From: Coriobacteriaceae bacterium
GTDB taxonomy: Bacteria; Actinomycetota; Coriobacteriia; Coriobacteriales; Coriobacteriaceae
DNA: 64,000 nucleotides
NCBI GenBank assembly: GCA_025757745.1
Contig: CP107217.1
Location: 310,001-374,000 of the forward strand
Reading direction: 5' to 3'
Shown: positions 34,639 through 42,898 of the stretch, piece by piece
Layout: each line of letters begins with the position of its first letter
Position numbering within the stretch: the first letter of the stretch is position 1
Made by a program: the position numbers and the translations under genes
Notes under the pieces: generated by a model
Told to the model about the DNA's origin: nothing
What the model saw: the letters and a program-made list of their open reading frames with translations, nothing else
Database searches by the model: none

Positions 34639-35433
34639 ATGAATACGTTCATCAGTGCGGTGCTCGTCGGCCTCGTCGGCGTGTTCTGCATGTGGGACTC
34701 CCGCCTGCTCGGTCGTCTTAACTTCGAGCAGCCCCTCGTTGGCGCTACGCTCGTCGGTCTGCTGCTGGGCGATGTGCCCACCGGCCTTGCCGTCGGTGCC
34801 GCCGTCGAGCTCGTGTCCATGGGCCTGGTGCAGGTCGGCGCCGCCGTTCCGCCCGATATGGTCCTGGGCGGCATCGTGGCCGCTGCCTTTGCGTGCCTGA
34901 CCGATGCTTCCGCCGAGACCGCCATGACGATCGCCATCCCGGTCGCCGTCCTGGGTCAGCTCCTCGGCATCGTGTTCCGTTCCATCATCGCCGCCCTCAC
35001 CCATGTGGCAGATAGCGCGATCGATAACGGAAAGTTCAAGACCGCCTACCGTATGCACATCTGCGCTGGCCCCGGTCTGTACGCCGTCATGTACTTCCTG
35101 CCGATCTTCCTCGCCGTCTTTGTTGGCACCGACCTGGTTCAGGCCATCGTCAACATGGTTCCCGAGTGGCTGTCCACTGGTCTTAACGTTTCGACCAAGA
35201 TCATGACCGCCTACGGCTTGGCCCTGCTGCTCACCATGATGATCAAGAAGGGTATGACTCCGTTCCTGTTCATCGGTTTCCTGCTCGCCGCTTACCTCAA
35301 CCTGTCCGTCATCGCGGTCGCTCTGATCGGTGTGTGCCTGGCTGTCGTCTTCATGGGCTTCAAGTTCAACGGTTCCCATGCAGCCGCCGGTGTCGATTCC
35401 GACTACGATCCGCTCGAAGACGACGAAGACTAA
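34639..35433 (+). CDS. Mannose-family PTS component IIC
   Basis: The 264-residue membrane protein (PTS EII-C Man family) has about seven hydrophobic segments, with LVGLLLGDVPTGLAVGAAVELV and SMGLVQVGAAVPPD, conserved in the family. It forms the substrate channel with IID. GAAAGGAGAAGGG precedes the ATG, and IID starts 13 bases after its stop, so the genes are one operon. Confidence 0.93.
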   Translation: MNTFISAVLVGLVGVFCMWDSRLLGRLNFEQPLVGATLVGLLLGDVPTGLAVGAAVELVSMGLVQVGAAVPPDMVLGGIVAAAFACLTDASAETAMTIAIPVAVLGQLLGIVFRSIIAALTHVADSAIDNGKFKTAYRMHICAGPGLYAVMYFLPIFLAVFVGTDLVQAIVNMVPEWLSTGLNVSTKIMTAYGLALLLTMMIKKGMTPFLFIGFLLAAYLNLSVIAVALIGVCLAVVFMGFKFNGSHAAAGVDSDYDPLEDDED

Positions 35434-35446
35434 GGAGGAACACACT

Positions 35447-36280
35447 ATGGCAACCGCAACCAAGGACGTGTCCCTGAACAAGAAGGTCAGCCAGTTCTTC
35501 TGGCGCTCCTGGGCCATCCAGGCCTCTTGGAACTACGAGCGTCAGATGAACATGGGCTTCCTCTACGGCATGGTTCCCACGCTCGATCGCCTCTATCCGG
35601 ACGAGTCCGACCCCAAGCAGCTCGCTGCTAAGAAAGAGGCTTACCACCGTCACATGGCGTTCTACAACTGCACCCCGCAGACGAGCGCCTTTATCCTGGG
35701 TCTCACCGCCTCCATGGAGGAGGAGTACGCCAAGGATCCCGAGAACTTCGATCCCGATTCGATCAACGCGGTCAAGACCTCCCTCATGGGTCCGCTTTCC
35801 GGCATCGGTGACTCCTTCTTCCAGGGCACCATCCGCGTTATCGCCTTTGGCCTGGGCGTTCAGCTGGCTCAGCAGGGCTCCATCATGGGCCCGATCCTGG
35901 CCATGCTCATCTCCATCGTCCCCTCTGTGCTGATCACTTGGTTCGCAGCCAAGATGGGCTATCAGGGTGGCCACGAGTACCTGAGCAAGCTTCAGGGCGG
36001 CGACCTCATGGAGAAGCTCATGTATGTCTGCGGCATCGTGGGTCTTATGTCCGTGGGCGGCATGATCGCTACGCTGATCGGCGCTACTACCCCGCTGCAG
36101 TTCGCTGAGGGTACCGTCGTGATCCAGGACATCCTGGACGGCATGATGCCCCAGATGATCTCCCTCGGCCTCACCGGCCTTATGTACTGGCTCATCAAGA
36201 AGAACGTCAACACCGGTTGGCTTCTCGTGATCGCCATCGTGGGCGGCATCGCCCTCTCCGCGGCCGGCATCCTGGCCTAG
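35447..36280 (+). CDS. Mannose-family PTS component IID
   Basis: The 277-residue protein starts with a cytoplasmic region that has FFWRSWAIQASWNYERQMN, the IID signature, and GPLSGIGDSFFQGT in the middle; membrane segments are at the C-terminal half. The ATG at 35447 has AAGGAGG 8 bases upstream. With IIC it forms the membrane part of the transporter. Confidence 0.93.
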   Translation: MATATKDVSLNKKVSQFFWRSWAIQASWNYERQMNMGFLYGMVPTLDRLYPDESDPKQLAAKKEAYHRHMAFYNCTPQTSAFILGLTASMEEEYAKDPENFDPDSINAVKTSLMGPLSGIGDSFFQGTIRVIAFGLGVQLAQQGSIMGPILAMLISIVPSVLITWFAAKMGYQGGHEYLSKLQGGDLMEKLMYVCGIVGLMSVGGMIATLIGATTPLQFAEGTVVIQDILDGMMPQMISLGLTGLMYWLIKKNVNTGWLLVIAIVGGIALSAAGILA

Positions 36281-36359
36281 TCGCGACTAAGCGCCTAACC
36301 GCTTTCCCCCGGGGGCCTGCCTGGCATCCCATACCCCAGGCAGGCTTCCATCCCCAATA

Positions 36360-36390
36360 ATGTGACAAAGGGACAGTTCCTTTGTCGCAT
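36360..36390. repeat. Hairpin with GACAAAGG arms between IID and SIS gene 2
   Basis: ATGTGACAAAGG pairs with CCTTTGTCGCAT (one wobble) around GACAGTT. It resembles the two-way terminator at 30113 in its loop core but has no T-run. It may lower expression of, or stabilise, part of the operon mRNA. Confidence 0.55.
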
Positions 36391-36480
36391 CCTCAACGGG
36401 CCGGCGACTCGGTCCAAACCACGGTAACCCTGCGAGCGCCCGGCAATGTGGCGCCGCAAAAATCGAAAGGAATGTGTCAG

Positions 36481-37464
36481 ATGTACGAGATCGACCTTAA
36501 CCTCCCTAAGCAGATCGTCGCTGACGTCCTGTCCAACCACGAGATCCACAGCGTCGCCTTCGTCGGCTGCGGCGCTTCCATGTCCGACCTGTACCCCGCC
36601 AAGTACTTCCTGGCCAACAACACGGACAAGCTGAACGTTCAGATCTTCACCGCTAACGAGTTCAACTACGACACGCCCTCCTGGGTCAACGAGCACACCT
36701 TCGTGATCACCTGCTCCCTCGGTGGCTCCACGCCCGAGACCGTCGAGGCCAACAAGACCGCCAAGAAGCACAACTGCCCGGTCGTCTCCCTCACCAACAA
36801 GGCTGGCTCCGCTCTGACCGTTGACGCCGACCACGTCATCGTTCACGGCTTCCACGCCAACTACGCTGCCAAGTGCGAGAAGCCCGGCTATGCTATCGCT
36901 CTTGCTCTCGAGATCCTTCAGCAGACCGAGGGCTATGACCACTACGAGGACATGATCACCGGCCTCACCAACATCTTCGATCTCTGCGAGAACGCCGCTC
37001 AGCACTGCAAGAAGCTCGCCAAGAAGTTCGCCGAGGACTTCAAGGACGACAAGATGATTTACTTCATGGCTTCCGGTGCCTCCGAGAAGATGGCTTATTC
37101 TCACGCCGCCTTCCTGTTCACCGAGATGCAGTGGATCGACGCCGCCGCCTACAACACCGGCGAGTACTTCCACGGCCCGTTCGAGGTTTCCACCGAGGGT
37201 AAGCCCTACGTCTTCTTCATGTCCGATGGCGCCACCCGTCCGATGGACGCCCGCGCCCTCACCTTCCTTGAGCGCATGGGCGCCAAGGTCGCTCTGATCG
37301 ACTCCAAGGACTACGGCCTGGCTGACGCCGTGCCCGCGAGCGTCATCACCTACTTCAACCCGCTGCTGCACCTCGCCGTTATGCGTGAGTACGGCAACCA
37401 GATCGCCGAGGCCCGTCAGCACCCGCTGACCATGCGTCGCTACATGTGGAAGCTTTCCTACTAA
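36481..37464 (+). CDS. SIS-domain deglycase-like enzyme 2, in the PTS operon
   Basis: The 327-residue protein has two SIS domains (VAFVGCGASMSD and CSLGGSTPETVE in the first; NTGEYFHGPFEV in the second) and the C-terminus RRYMWKLSY. It resembles glucoselysine/fructoselysine-6-phosphate deglycases, which hydrolyse the phosphorylated Amadori product to glucose 6-phosphate and the amino acid. GAAAGGA lies 11 bases before the ATG. Its position right after a mannose-family PTS is the main contextual argument. The exact substrate is not determined. Confidence 0.8.
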   Translation: MYEIDLNLPKQIVADVLSNHEIHSVAFVGCGASMSDLYPAKYFLANNTDKLNVQIFTANEFNYDTPSWVNEHTFVITCSLGGSTPETVEANKTAKKHNCPVVSLTNKAGSALTVDADHVIVHGFHANYAAKCEKPGYAIALALEILQQTEGYDHYEDMITGLTNIFDLCENAAQHCKKLAKKFAEDFKDDKMIYFMASGASEKMAYSHAAFLFTEMQWIDAAAYNTGEYFHGPFEVSTEGKPYVFFMSDGATRPMDARALTFLERMGAKVALIDSKDYGLADAVPASVITYFNPLLHLAVMREYGNQIAEARQHPLTMRRYMWKLSY

Positions 37465-37498
37465 TCACAAGTAAGTAGACCTTACGGGTTGATTGAGA

Positions 37499-37530
37499 GG
37501 GGATGGGGTTTGTGCCCCGTCCCCTTTTTT
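37499..37530 (+). terminator. Terminator after the PTS operon
   Basis: GGGGATGGGG pairs with CCCCGTCCCC around TTTGTG and is followed by TTTTTT. Confidence 0.92.
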
Positions 37531-37565
37531 GCTCTGGGGAGGGCGTGTTCGTCGTTCCATAAAAC

Positions 37566-37611
37566 CCCAGATAAAACCTACCAAAATAAACCTGTCCCTT
37601 TTTGGCAGGTG
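37566..37611 (+). repeat. Leader hairpin repeat, copy 1 (before HAD gene)
   Basis: About 45 bases from CCCAGATAAAACC to TTTTTGGCAGGT. CCTACCAAAA faces TTTTGGCAGG, with one A-C mismatch in the stem, and CCTGTCCC lies in the loop. It ends right before the ribosome site GGGAGGAG of the HAD gene. Copies 2 and 3 are at 39700 and 49430. Confidence 0.75.
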
Positions 37612-37624
37612 GGAGGAGATGCGT

Positions 37625-38254
37625 ATGATCAAGGCAGTGCTGTTTGACATGGACGGCGTGCTGGTCGATACCGAGTGGTTCTACAACCGTCGCCGCGTGG
37701 CGTTTATGGAAGAGAAGGGGTTCCACTTTGACGAGATTCCCGATCTTTCGGGGTCTAACGAGCCCGCCATTTGGGAGGCGCTGGTGCCCGACGATATTGA
37801 GCTGCGCGAGCGTTTGCGCGTGGAGTACAAGCAGGTCTATAGCCCGGACCATCCCGTTCCGTATGCCGAGCTGCTCAACGAGCAGACGGAGCCGGTGATG
37901 CGCGAGCTGCACGAGCGTGGCGTGAAGTGCGCTATCGCGAGCTCGTCCTATCGCGAGCTCATCGACGAGCTGGTGGAGATTGCCGGCATCGCCGACGTGC
38001 TAGACTACACCATCAGCGGTCACGAGTGCAGTGCGTTTAAGCCCGATCCCGAGATCTACCTGCGTGCCATGGAGGCGTTGGGGGTGGAGCCTACCGAGTG
38101 CCTGGTTATCGAGGACTCGCCTTTGGGTATCGAGGCCGGCAAGCGCTCCGGCGCCCGCGTCCTGGCGCTGCGCCCGCACGAAGGCGTCAACCTGGACCAG
38201 TCCGCCGCCGACGCTATCATCGACAACCTGACCGACATTTTGACTGCTCTGTAG
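37625..38254 (+). CDS. HAD-family sugar-phosphate phosphatase/phosphoglucomutase-like
   Basis: The 209-residue protein has the HAD motifs FDMDGVLVDTE (nucleophile Asp8 region), SSSYRE (motif II), KPDPEIY (motif III) and IEDSPLGIEAG (motif IV), with a helical cap between I and II. This is the beta-phosphoglucomutase/phosphatase subgroup. The ATG at 37625 is preferred to one at 37619 for spacing from GGGAGGAG. It follows the PTS operon and could act on a sugar phosphate from it, but it has its own leader. Confidence 0.88.
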   Translation: MIKAVLFDMDGVLVDTEWFYNRRRVAFMEEKGFHFDEIPDLSGSNEPAIWEALVPDDIELRERLRVEYKQVYSPDHPVPYAELLNEQTEPVMRELHERGVKCAIASSSYRELIDELVEIAGIADVLDYTISGHECSAFKPDPEIYLRAMEALGVEPTECLVIEDSPLGIEAGKRSGARVLALRPHEGVNLDQSAADAIIDNLTDILTAL

Positions 38255-38259
38255 CGTCG

Positions 38260-38300
38260 ATTCACCGCAAGAAGCACGGGTTCAAACGTTTTTTGCGGTG
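38260..38300 (+). terminator. Possible terminator after the HAD gene
   Basis: CACCGCAA and TTGCGGTG pair around a 23-base loop containing TTTTT. The loop is long, so this is a weak call. Confidence 0.4.
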
Positions 38301-38351
38301 GACTGGCTCAATTTGGTTTCGATTTTGATCTGTTTGGCTTCGATTCGGGCT

Positions 38352-38470
38352 AAGTGAGTAGACTTTTTGGCGCAGGCCGAGCACAAAACATATCTTCCTT
38401 TGTAAAACCGCAGGTCACAGGGGTGGCGGTTTTGGGTGTGCTCTGCAGGTCGCGTAAAGTCTACTCACTT
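38352..38470. repeat. 119-bp nested palindrome
   Basis: AAGTGAGTAGACTTT at 38352-38366 is perfectly inverted at 38456-38470. Further inside, GAGCACA pairs with TGTGCTC and AAAACCGC with GCGGTTTT. No ORF is inside. It fills most of the gap between the HAD gene and the YitT gene. Confidence 0.8.
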
Positions 38471-38608
38471 GTAATTTGGGCCTTTGGTCGTGGGGCTGCT
38501 GGTCTCGTTTTGGTTGTCGAGGGAGGGTGAATTGAAGCGCCTCCTCTCGCTCCATGCTACAATCGCGGGCATGCCTCACAACTAGATCTGCCTTCGAAAG
38601 GAGCCTCC

Positions 38609-39616
38609 GTGGCGAACGCCATCGATCAGCTCACGGACCGCGTGCTCGTGCTCGGCCGCCTCACCATCGTCCGCCGCGCCATCACCGCCGTGGCGGTCAC
38701 CATTTCCGCCGTTCTCCAGACATTTCTGATCCAGGCGTTCATTCGGCCCGCCGACCTGCTTCCGAGTGGTCTCACCGGCGTCGCGGTCCTGCTCGATCGC
38801 GTTACCTCGCTTGGCGGCGTTCACATCGACATCTCGCTCGGTATGCTTGCGCTCAACATCCCCGTGGCGCTCCTATGCTGGAGCGGCATTAGCAAGCGCT
38901 TCGTCATCTTCTCGATGATGCAGGTCGTGCTCTCGTCGCTGTTCCTCAACGTCTTTCACTTCGCCCCGTTTTTGGGCGACAAGATCATGCTCATCATTTT
39001 TGGCGGCGTGGTCTCGGGTCTGGGCGCTGCCATCGCGCTCAAGTCCGGCGCATCCACCGGCGGCACCGACTTTATCGCGCTGTGGGTCTCCAACCACACG
39101 GGCAAGACCATCTGGGGCGTCATCTTTGGTTTCAACTGCTTTATCCTGGCGATCTTTGGCTTTATGTTTGGCTGGGACAAGGCGGCGTACTCCATCGTGT
39201 TCCAGTTTATTTCGACCAAGACCATTGACAGCTTCTATCGTCGCTACGATCGCGTGACGCTGCAGATCACGACGCGCAAGGCGGACGAGGTCATGACCGC
39301 CTATGTTGACCATTTTCAGCACGGCATTAGCTGCGCCGAGGTCATCGGCGGATACAGCCGCGAAAAGATGTACCTGCTGCACGCCGTTGTCTCGACCTAC
39401 GAGAGTCAGGACATTATCAAGCTGGTGTGCGACATTGATCCCGGCGCCGTGATCAATGTGTTCCACACGCTCAACTTTGTGGGCGGCTGGTGGGGCGGTC
39501 ATGTCGACGAGCCCATGCCCACGGCCGTTCCCGATCCCGACAAGCCCGCACGCATGGCCAGCAGGCAGGCGCGCCTCAGCGAGCAGGACAGCCTGCAGCA
39601 GGACGACGGCAGGTAG
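38609..39616 (+). CDS. YitT-family membrane protein
   Basis: The 335-residue protein has five to six membrane segments with FIRPADLLPSGLTGVAVLL and KSGASTGGTDFIA, typical of YitT (DUF161), then a C-terminal DUF2179 domain (about 220-295, VIGGYSREKMYLLHAVV). The last 30 residues are charged. The GTG start at 38609 has GAAAGGAG upstream. The function of this family is not settled; it probably forms a transporter-like membrane protein. Confidence 0.87.
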   Translation: MANAIDQLTDRVLVLGRLTIVRRAITAVAVTISAVLQTFLIQAFIRPADLLPSGLTGVAVLLDRVTSLGGVHIDISLGMLALNIPVALLCWSGISKRFVIFSMMQVVLSSLFLNVFHFAPFLGDKIMLIIFGGVVSGLGAAIALKSGASTGGTDFIALWVSNHTGKTIWGVIFGFNCFILAIFGFMFGWDKAAYSIVFQFISTKTIDSFYRRYDRVTLQITTRKADEVMTAYVDHFQHGISCAEVIGGYSREKMYLLHAVVSTYESQDIIKLVCDIDPGAVINVFHTLNFVGGWWGGHVDEPMPTAVPDPDKPARMASRQARLSEQDSLQQDDGR

Positions 39617-39657
39617 GGTATTGGCATTTTGCCGGCCTGGCGCAACCCTTCCGAACG

Positions 39658-39697
39658 AGCCCCTCGAAAGCCTCGCTGCTTTCGAGGGGCTTTCGTT
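39658..39697 (+). terminator. Terminator after the YitT gene
   Basis: A perfect 14-bp stem AGCCCCTCGAAAGC/GCTTTCGAGGGGCT with a 6-base loop, followed by TTCGTTTT. Confidence 0.88.
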
Positions 39698-39699
39698 TT

Positions 39700-39743
39700 C
39701 CCAGATAAAACCTACCAAAATGAAGCTGTCGCTTTTTGGTAGG
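39700..39743 (+). repeat. Leader hairpin repeat, copy 2 (before GntR 2)
   Basis: CCCAGATAAAACC then CCTACCAAAA paired perfectly with TTTTGGTAGG; AAGCTGTCGC in the loop. Same orientation relative to the next gene as copies 1 and 3, but about 90 bases further from the start codon. Confidence 0.72.
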
Positions 39744-39783
39744 GAGGGTGTATCGTTTTATCATTATGAGGTAACATGAAACT

Positions 39784-39800
39784 AGACGTTATATACGTAT
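39784..39800 (+). promoter_or_regulatory. Probable operator of GntR regulator 2
   Basis: AGACGTTATA at 39784-39793 is followed by TACGTAT; the ten bases are identical to the site over the PTS -10 region. It suggests that GntR regulator 2 controls itself and the PTS operon. Confidence 0.55.
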
Positions 39801-39835
39801 TAGTTATTTCGATATTTCGATAAGAGTGATTAGAT

Positions 39836-40555
39836 ATGCCTGCGCCTAAAAATGCACCGCTTTACCAGCAGATTTACGACGAAATCAAGGATGCGATCGA
39901 GAAAGGTGTTTATGCGCCCAAGGAGCGTATTCCGTCCGAGCTTGAGCTGGCCGAGCAGTACGAGGTGAGCCGAATTACGGTGCGCCGCGCCGTCGAGGAG
40001 CTGTGCTCTGATGGCTACCTGGTTAAGCAGCAGGGCCGTGGCACCTTTGTTTCCACGCCGCACATCAATCGCCAGTTTCACGCCTCGACGCTGCAGACGT
40101 TTACCGCGCTGTGTGCCGATAATGGCATGAAGGCGGGCGCGCATGTGGTCGATCGCCAGATTGTGCCGGCACGTCAAAACGAGATGGAGTTCTTTGGCCT
40201 GCAAAAGGACGCGCTGCTGCTGCATATTAAGCGCGTGCGTACAGCCGACGGCGAGCCCATCTTTGAGGAGAACATCTTTGTGCCGTTTGATGCCTACCGT
40301 GAGCTGTTGACGGCCGATCTTGAGGACAAGTCGATTTTTGCCGAGGTCGAGCGTGTTGGCGGAACGCCGATTGTCTCGGTTGGCTACCGCACGGTCGAGG
40401 CCGTTCGTGCCAATACCGAGCAGGCGGCCGAGTTGGGCGTTGCTCCGCACGATCCGCTGCTCAACCTGCGTGCCAGCTTTACCGGTCCCAATGGCGAGCC
40501 GGTCCTGATGGGTAAGCAGTACTACGTGGGATCGCGCTACGTTATGGTGATGTAG
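39836..40555 (+). CDS. GntR/UTRA regulator 2
   Basis: The 239-residue protein has a winged helix (IPSELELAEQYEVSRITVRR, residues about 30-50) and a UTRA domain ending in YYVGSRYVMVM. It has no good ribosome site; AAGAGTGATTAG precedes the ATG at 39836. The shared AGACGTTATA motif points to autoregulation and control of the PTS operon 6 kb upstream. Effector is probably a phosphorylated sugar derivative made by that PTS. Confidence 0.88.
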   Translation: MPAPKNAPLYQQIYDEIKDAIEKGVYAPKERIPSELELAEQYEVSRITVRRAVEELCSDGYLVKQQGRGTFVSTPHINRQFHASTLQTFTALCADNGMKAGAHVVDRQIVPARQNEMEFFGLQKDALLLHIKRVRTADGEPIFEENIFVPFDAYRELLTADLEDKSIFAEVERVGGTPIVSVGYRTVEAVRANTEQAAELGVAPHDPLLNLRASFTGPNGEPVLMGKQYYVGSRYVMVM

Positions 40556-40559
40556 GGTT

Positions 40560-40624
40560 GGTTCCGCCGTTCTGACGAACGGCGGACCGGCCGACGCTGC
40601 AAGCCCGCCAGAGCGGCAATCTGC
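40560..40624. repeat. Repeat: CCGCCGTT hairpin unit, tandem copy 1
   Basis: Starts 4 bases after the stop of GntR regulator 2. GGTTCCGCCGTTC...GAACGGCGGACC forms the hairpin, followed by GGCCGACGCTGC and GGCAATCTGCC. It may end the regulator's transcript. Confidence 0.8.
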
Positions 40625-40651
40625 CTTTCAACTTCGGCGGCATGACCAGAA

Positions 40652-40715
40652 GGTTCCGCCGTTCTAACGAACGGCGGACCGGTCGACGCTGTAAACGCCC
40701 CTAAGCGGCAATCTG
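40652..40715. repeat. Repeat: CCGCCGTT hairpin unit, tandem copy 2
   Basis: Second copy in the same orientation, separated from the first by 27 bases containing GACCAGAAGGT: GGTTCCGCCGTTC...GAACGGCGGACC, GGTCGACGCTGT, AAACGCCCC, GGCAATCTGC. Confidence 0.8.
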
Positions 40716-40720
40716 CAGAA

Positions 40721-40782
40721 TGAGCGTGGATAATCTCCCGTTTTTGGTTTGGTGACGGGTTCAAAGTGGGAGATTATCCACA
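40721..40782. repeat. GAGCGTGGATAATCTCCC palindrome, copy 1
   Basis: GAGCGTGGATAATCTCCC and GGGAGATTATCCACA form an imperfect long hairpin. Related copies are at 47356-47419 and 48726-48790. A further ATCCACACTCA stretch follows near 40806-40816. Confidence 0.75.
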
Positions 40783-40913
40783 CTTATCCGGAAAGTGCCC
40801 AAAAATCCACACTCATTCGCCTTGGATTGCATCGCCCGTGGCCGACAGCCACGCGGCACCGGTCCGCGTGGCGGCGTATAATCGGCGGCAGATGACTTAG
40901 ACGTTAGGAAACC

Positions 40914-42896
40914 ATGACCGATAGCATGCAGCAGATGGCGCTCGACACGCTCGGCGCTTATTTTGGCTACACCTCGTTTCGCCCGGGACAGGACCGCATG
41001 GTCGATGCGATCCTTGCCGGTCGCGATGCGCTGGGTGTTATGCCCACGGGCGCCGGCAAGTCCATTTGCTACCAAGTTCCCGCGCTCATGCTGCCCGGCA
41101 TCACCTTTGTGGTGAGTCCGCTGCTGTCGCTTATGGAGGACCAGACCCGTGCGTTGCTCGCGGCAGGTGCGCGACCCAGCTATCTCAACTCCAGCCTTAC
41201 CCCGGCCCAGCAAAACACTGTGCTCAAGCGGGCGCGCGAGGGTCGCTATCAGCTTATGTACGTGGCGCCTGAGCGTCTGCTCGAGCCGCGCTTTTTAGCC
41301 TTTGCGCAGGAGGCCGCGGCGGACGGCGGCATTGGCGTGCCGCTCGTGGCCATTGACGAGGCCCACTGCGTGAGCCAATGGGGCCAGGATTTCCGCCCCG
41401 CCTACCTGCAGATTCGCGAGTTCATCGATTCCCTGCCGCAGCGCCCCATCGTGGCGGCCTTTACCGCTACGGCGACCGAGCGTGTGCGCGCGGACATTCA
41501 GCAGATACTCGGCCTGCAAAATCCCGCGACGGTGGTGACGGGCTTCGATCGCAAGAACCTCTACTTTGGTTGCGAGGAGATGGGCGACAAGGCCAAGACC
41601 GCCTGGGTGCGCGACTATGTGATTGCGCATTCGGGCGAGAGCGGCATCGTGTATTGCTCGACCCGCAAGACGGTCGATGCGCTGGCAGGCGAGCTTGCCG
41701 AGGCGCTGGGCCCCAGCGGCATTCGCGTTGGCCGCTACCATGCCGGCATGGGCAACGACGCCCGCCGCCAAAGCCAGCGCGCCTTTATCGACGACGATAT
41801 CCAGGTGATGGTTGCCACCAACGCCTTTGGCATGGGTATCGACAAGCCCAACGTGCGCTATGTGATCCACAACAACGTGCCCGAGAGCATCGAGGCCTAC
41901 TACCAGGAGGCGGGCCGCGCCGGCCGCGATGGCGATCCGGCCAGCTGCCATTTGCTGTGGAACGGCAACGATTTTCGTATGCGTCGCTTTCTGATCGACC
42001 GCGGCGATGCTGCCGATGAGGCACTCGACGACGAGCAGCGCGCGTGGGCGCTCCAGAATCGATATCGTCTGCTCAACCAGATGGAGGGCTACTGCAGTAC
42101 CACCGGCTGCCTGCGCGAATACATGCTGCGCTACTTTGGCGACGAGGCCGCGGCCGAGCATGCTGCTTCGGCTGGTGCGGGCGCCACCGCCATGGATGAC
42201 GCCGAGGGCTGCGGCAACTGCAGCAACTGCCTCACGCAGTTCGAGGTCGAGGACGTCACCGATATGGCCCGCGCCGCCGTGCGCTATGTGGCCGCGCGAC
42301 CCATGCGCTTTGGCAAGTCGCTCATCGCCGACGTGCTTCACGGCGGCAATACCGAGCGCATTCGCCAGATGCATCTGGACGAGGACCGCGGCTACGGTGA
42401 GCTGTCGAGCGAATCGGTCGGGCGCATCAAGGGCATCATCGGCCAGCTGTGCGGCCGCGGTTATCTGGCCACCTCGCAGGGGCAGTACCCGGTCGTGGGA
42501 CTGGGCCCGCGCGCCGGCGAGGTCGAGGACGAGGCGTTTGCCTTTACCGTTAAGCGTCGCGCGTCCAAGCGCAAGGCCTCGGCCCGCGCTCGCCGTGCGG
42601 TGGATCTGCTGCGCGAGGAAGCCGAGCTGGATCAGCGCCCGCGCGTGGGTGACGATGCCGAGCTGTTCGAGCGCCTGCGCGCCCTGCGCAAGGAGATCTC
42701 GACCGAGCTGGAGATGGCGCCGTACATGGTCTTTTCCGACAAGGCCCTGCGCGGCCTGTGCCGCCTACGTCCGCAGGCGCGCGACGAGCTTATCCAGGTC
42801 AACGGCATCGGCGAGAAAAAGGCCGACGCCTTTGGTGAGCAGTTTATGGCGGCGATTGAAGAGTTCGAGTCCGAGCATGCACGGAATGGAGCATAA
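40914..42896 (+). CDS. recQ: ATP-dependent DNA helicase RecQ
   Basis: The 660-residue protein has helicase motifs FRPGQ (motif 0), MPTGAGKSICYQ (I), AIDEAHCVSQWGQDFRP (II and the aromatic loop), TATATERV (III) and QEAGRAGRDG (VI), a zinc-binding RQC region with cysteines around GCGNCSNC, and a C-terminal HRDC domain (about 575-655). It unwinds DNA at stalled forks and in recombination. It starts 47 bases after the end of the folate of repeats and lies between two GntR genes without apparent functional link. Confidence 0.95.
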   Translation: MTDSMQQMALDTLGAYFGYTSFRPGQDRMVDAILAGRDALGVMPTGAGKSICYQVPALMLPGITFVVSPLLSLMEDQTRALLAAGARPSYLNSSLTPAQQNTVLKRAREGRYQLMYVAPERLLEPRFLAFAQEAAADGGIGVPLVAIDEAHCVSQWGQDFRPAYLQIREFIDSLPQRPIVAAFTATATERVRADIQQILGLQNPATVVTGFDRKNLYFGCEEMGDKAKTAWVRDYVIAHSGESGIVYCSTRKTVDALAGELAEALGPSGIRVGRYHAGMGNDARRQSQRAFIDDDIQVMVATNAFGMGIDKPNVRYVIHNNVPESIEAYYQEAGRAGRDGDPASCHLLWNGNDFRMRRFLIDRGDAADEALDDEQRAWALQNRYRLLNQMEGYCSTTGCLREYMLRYFGDEAAAEHAASAGAGATAMDDAEGCGNCSNCLTQFEVEDVTDMARAAVRYVAARPMRFGKSLIADVLHGGNTERIRQMHLDEDRGYGELSSESVGRIKGIIGQLCGRGYLATSQGQYPVVGLGPRAGEVEDEAFAFTVKRRASKRKASARARRAVDLLREEAELDQRPRVGDDAELFERLRALRKEISTELEMAPYMVFSDKALRGLCRLRPQARDELIQVNGIGEKKADAFGEQFMAAIEEFESEHARNGA

Positions 42897-42898
42897 CG

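Noticed and set aside
41295..42374. 359-codon minus-strand frame opposite recQ
   Set aside because: Antisense shadow; the plus-strand frame carries all helicase motifs.
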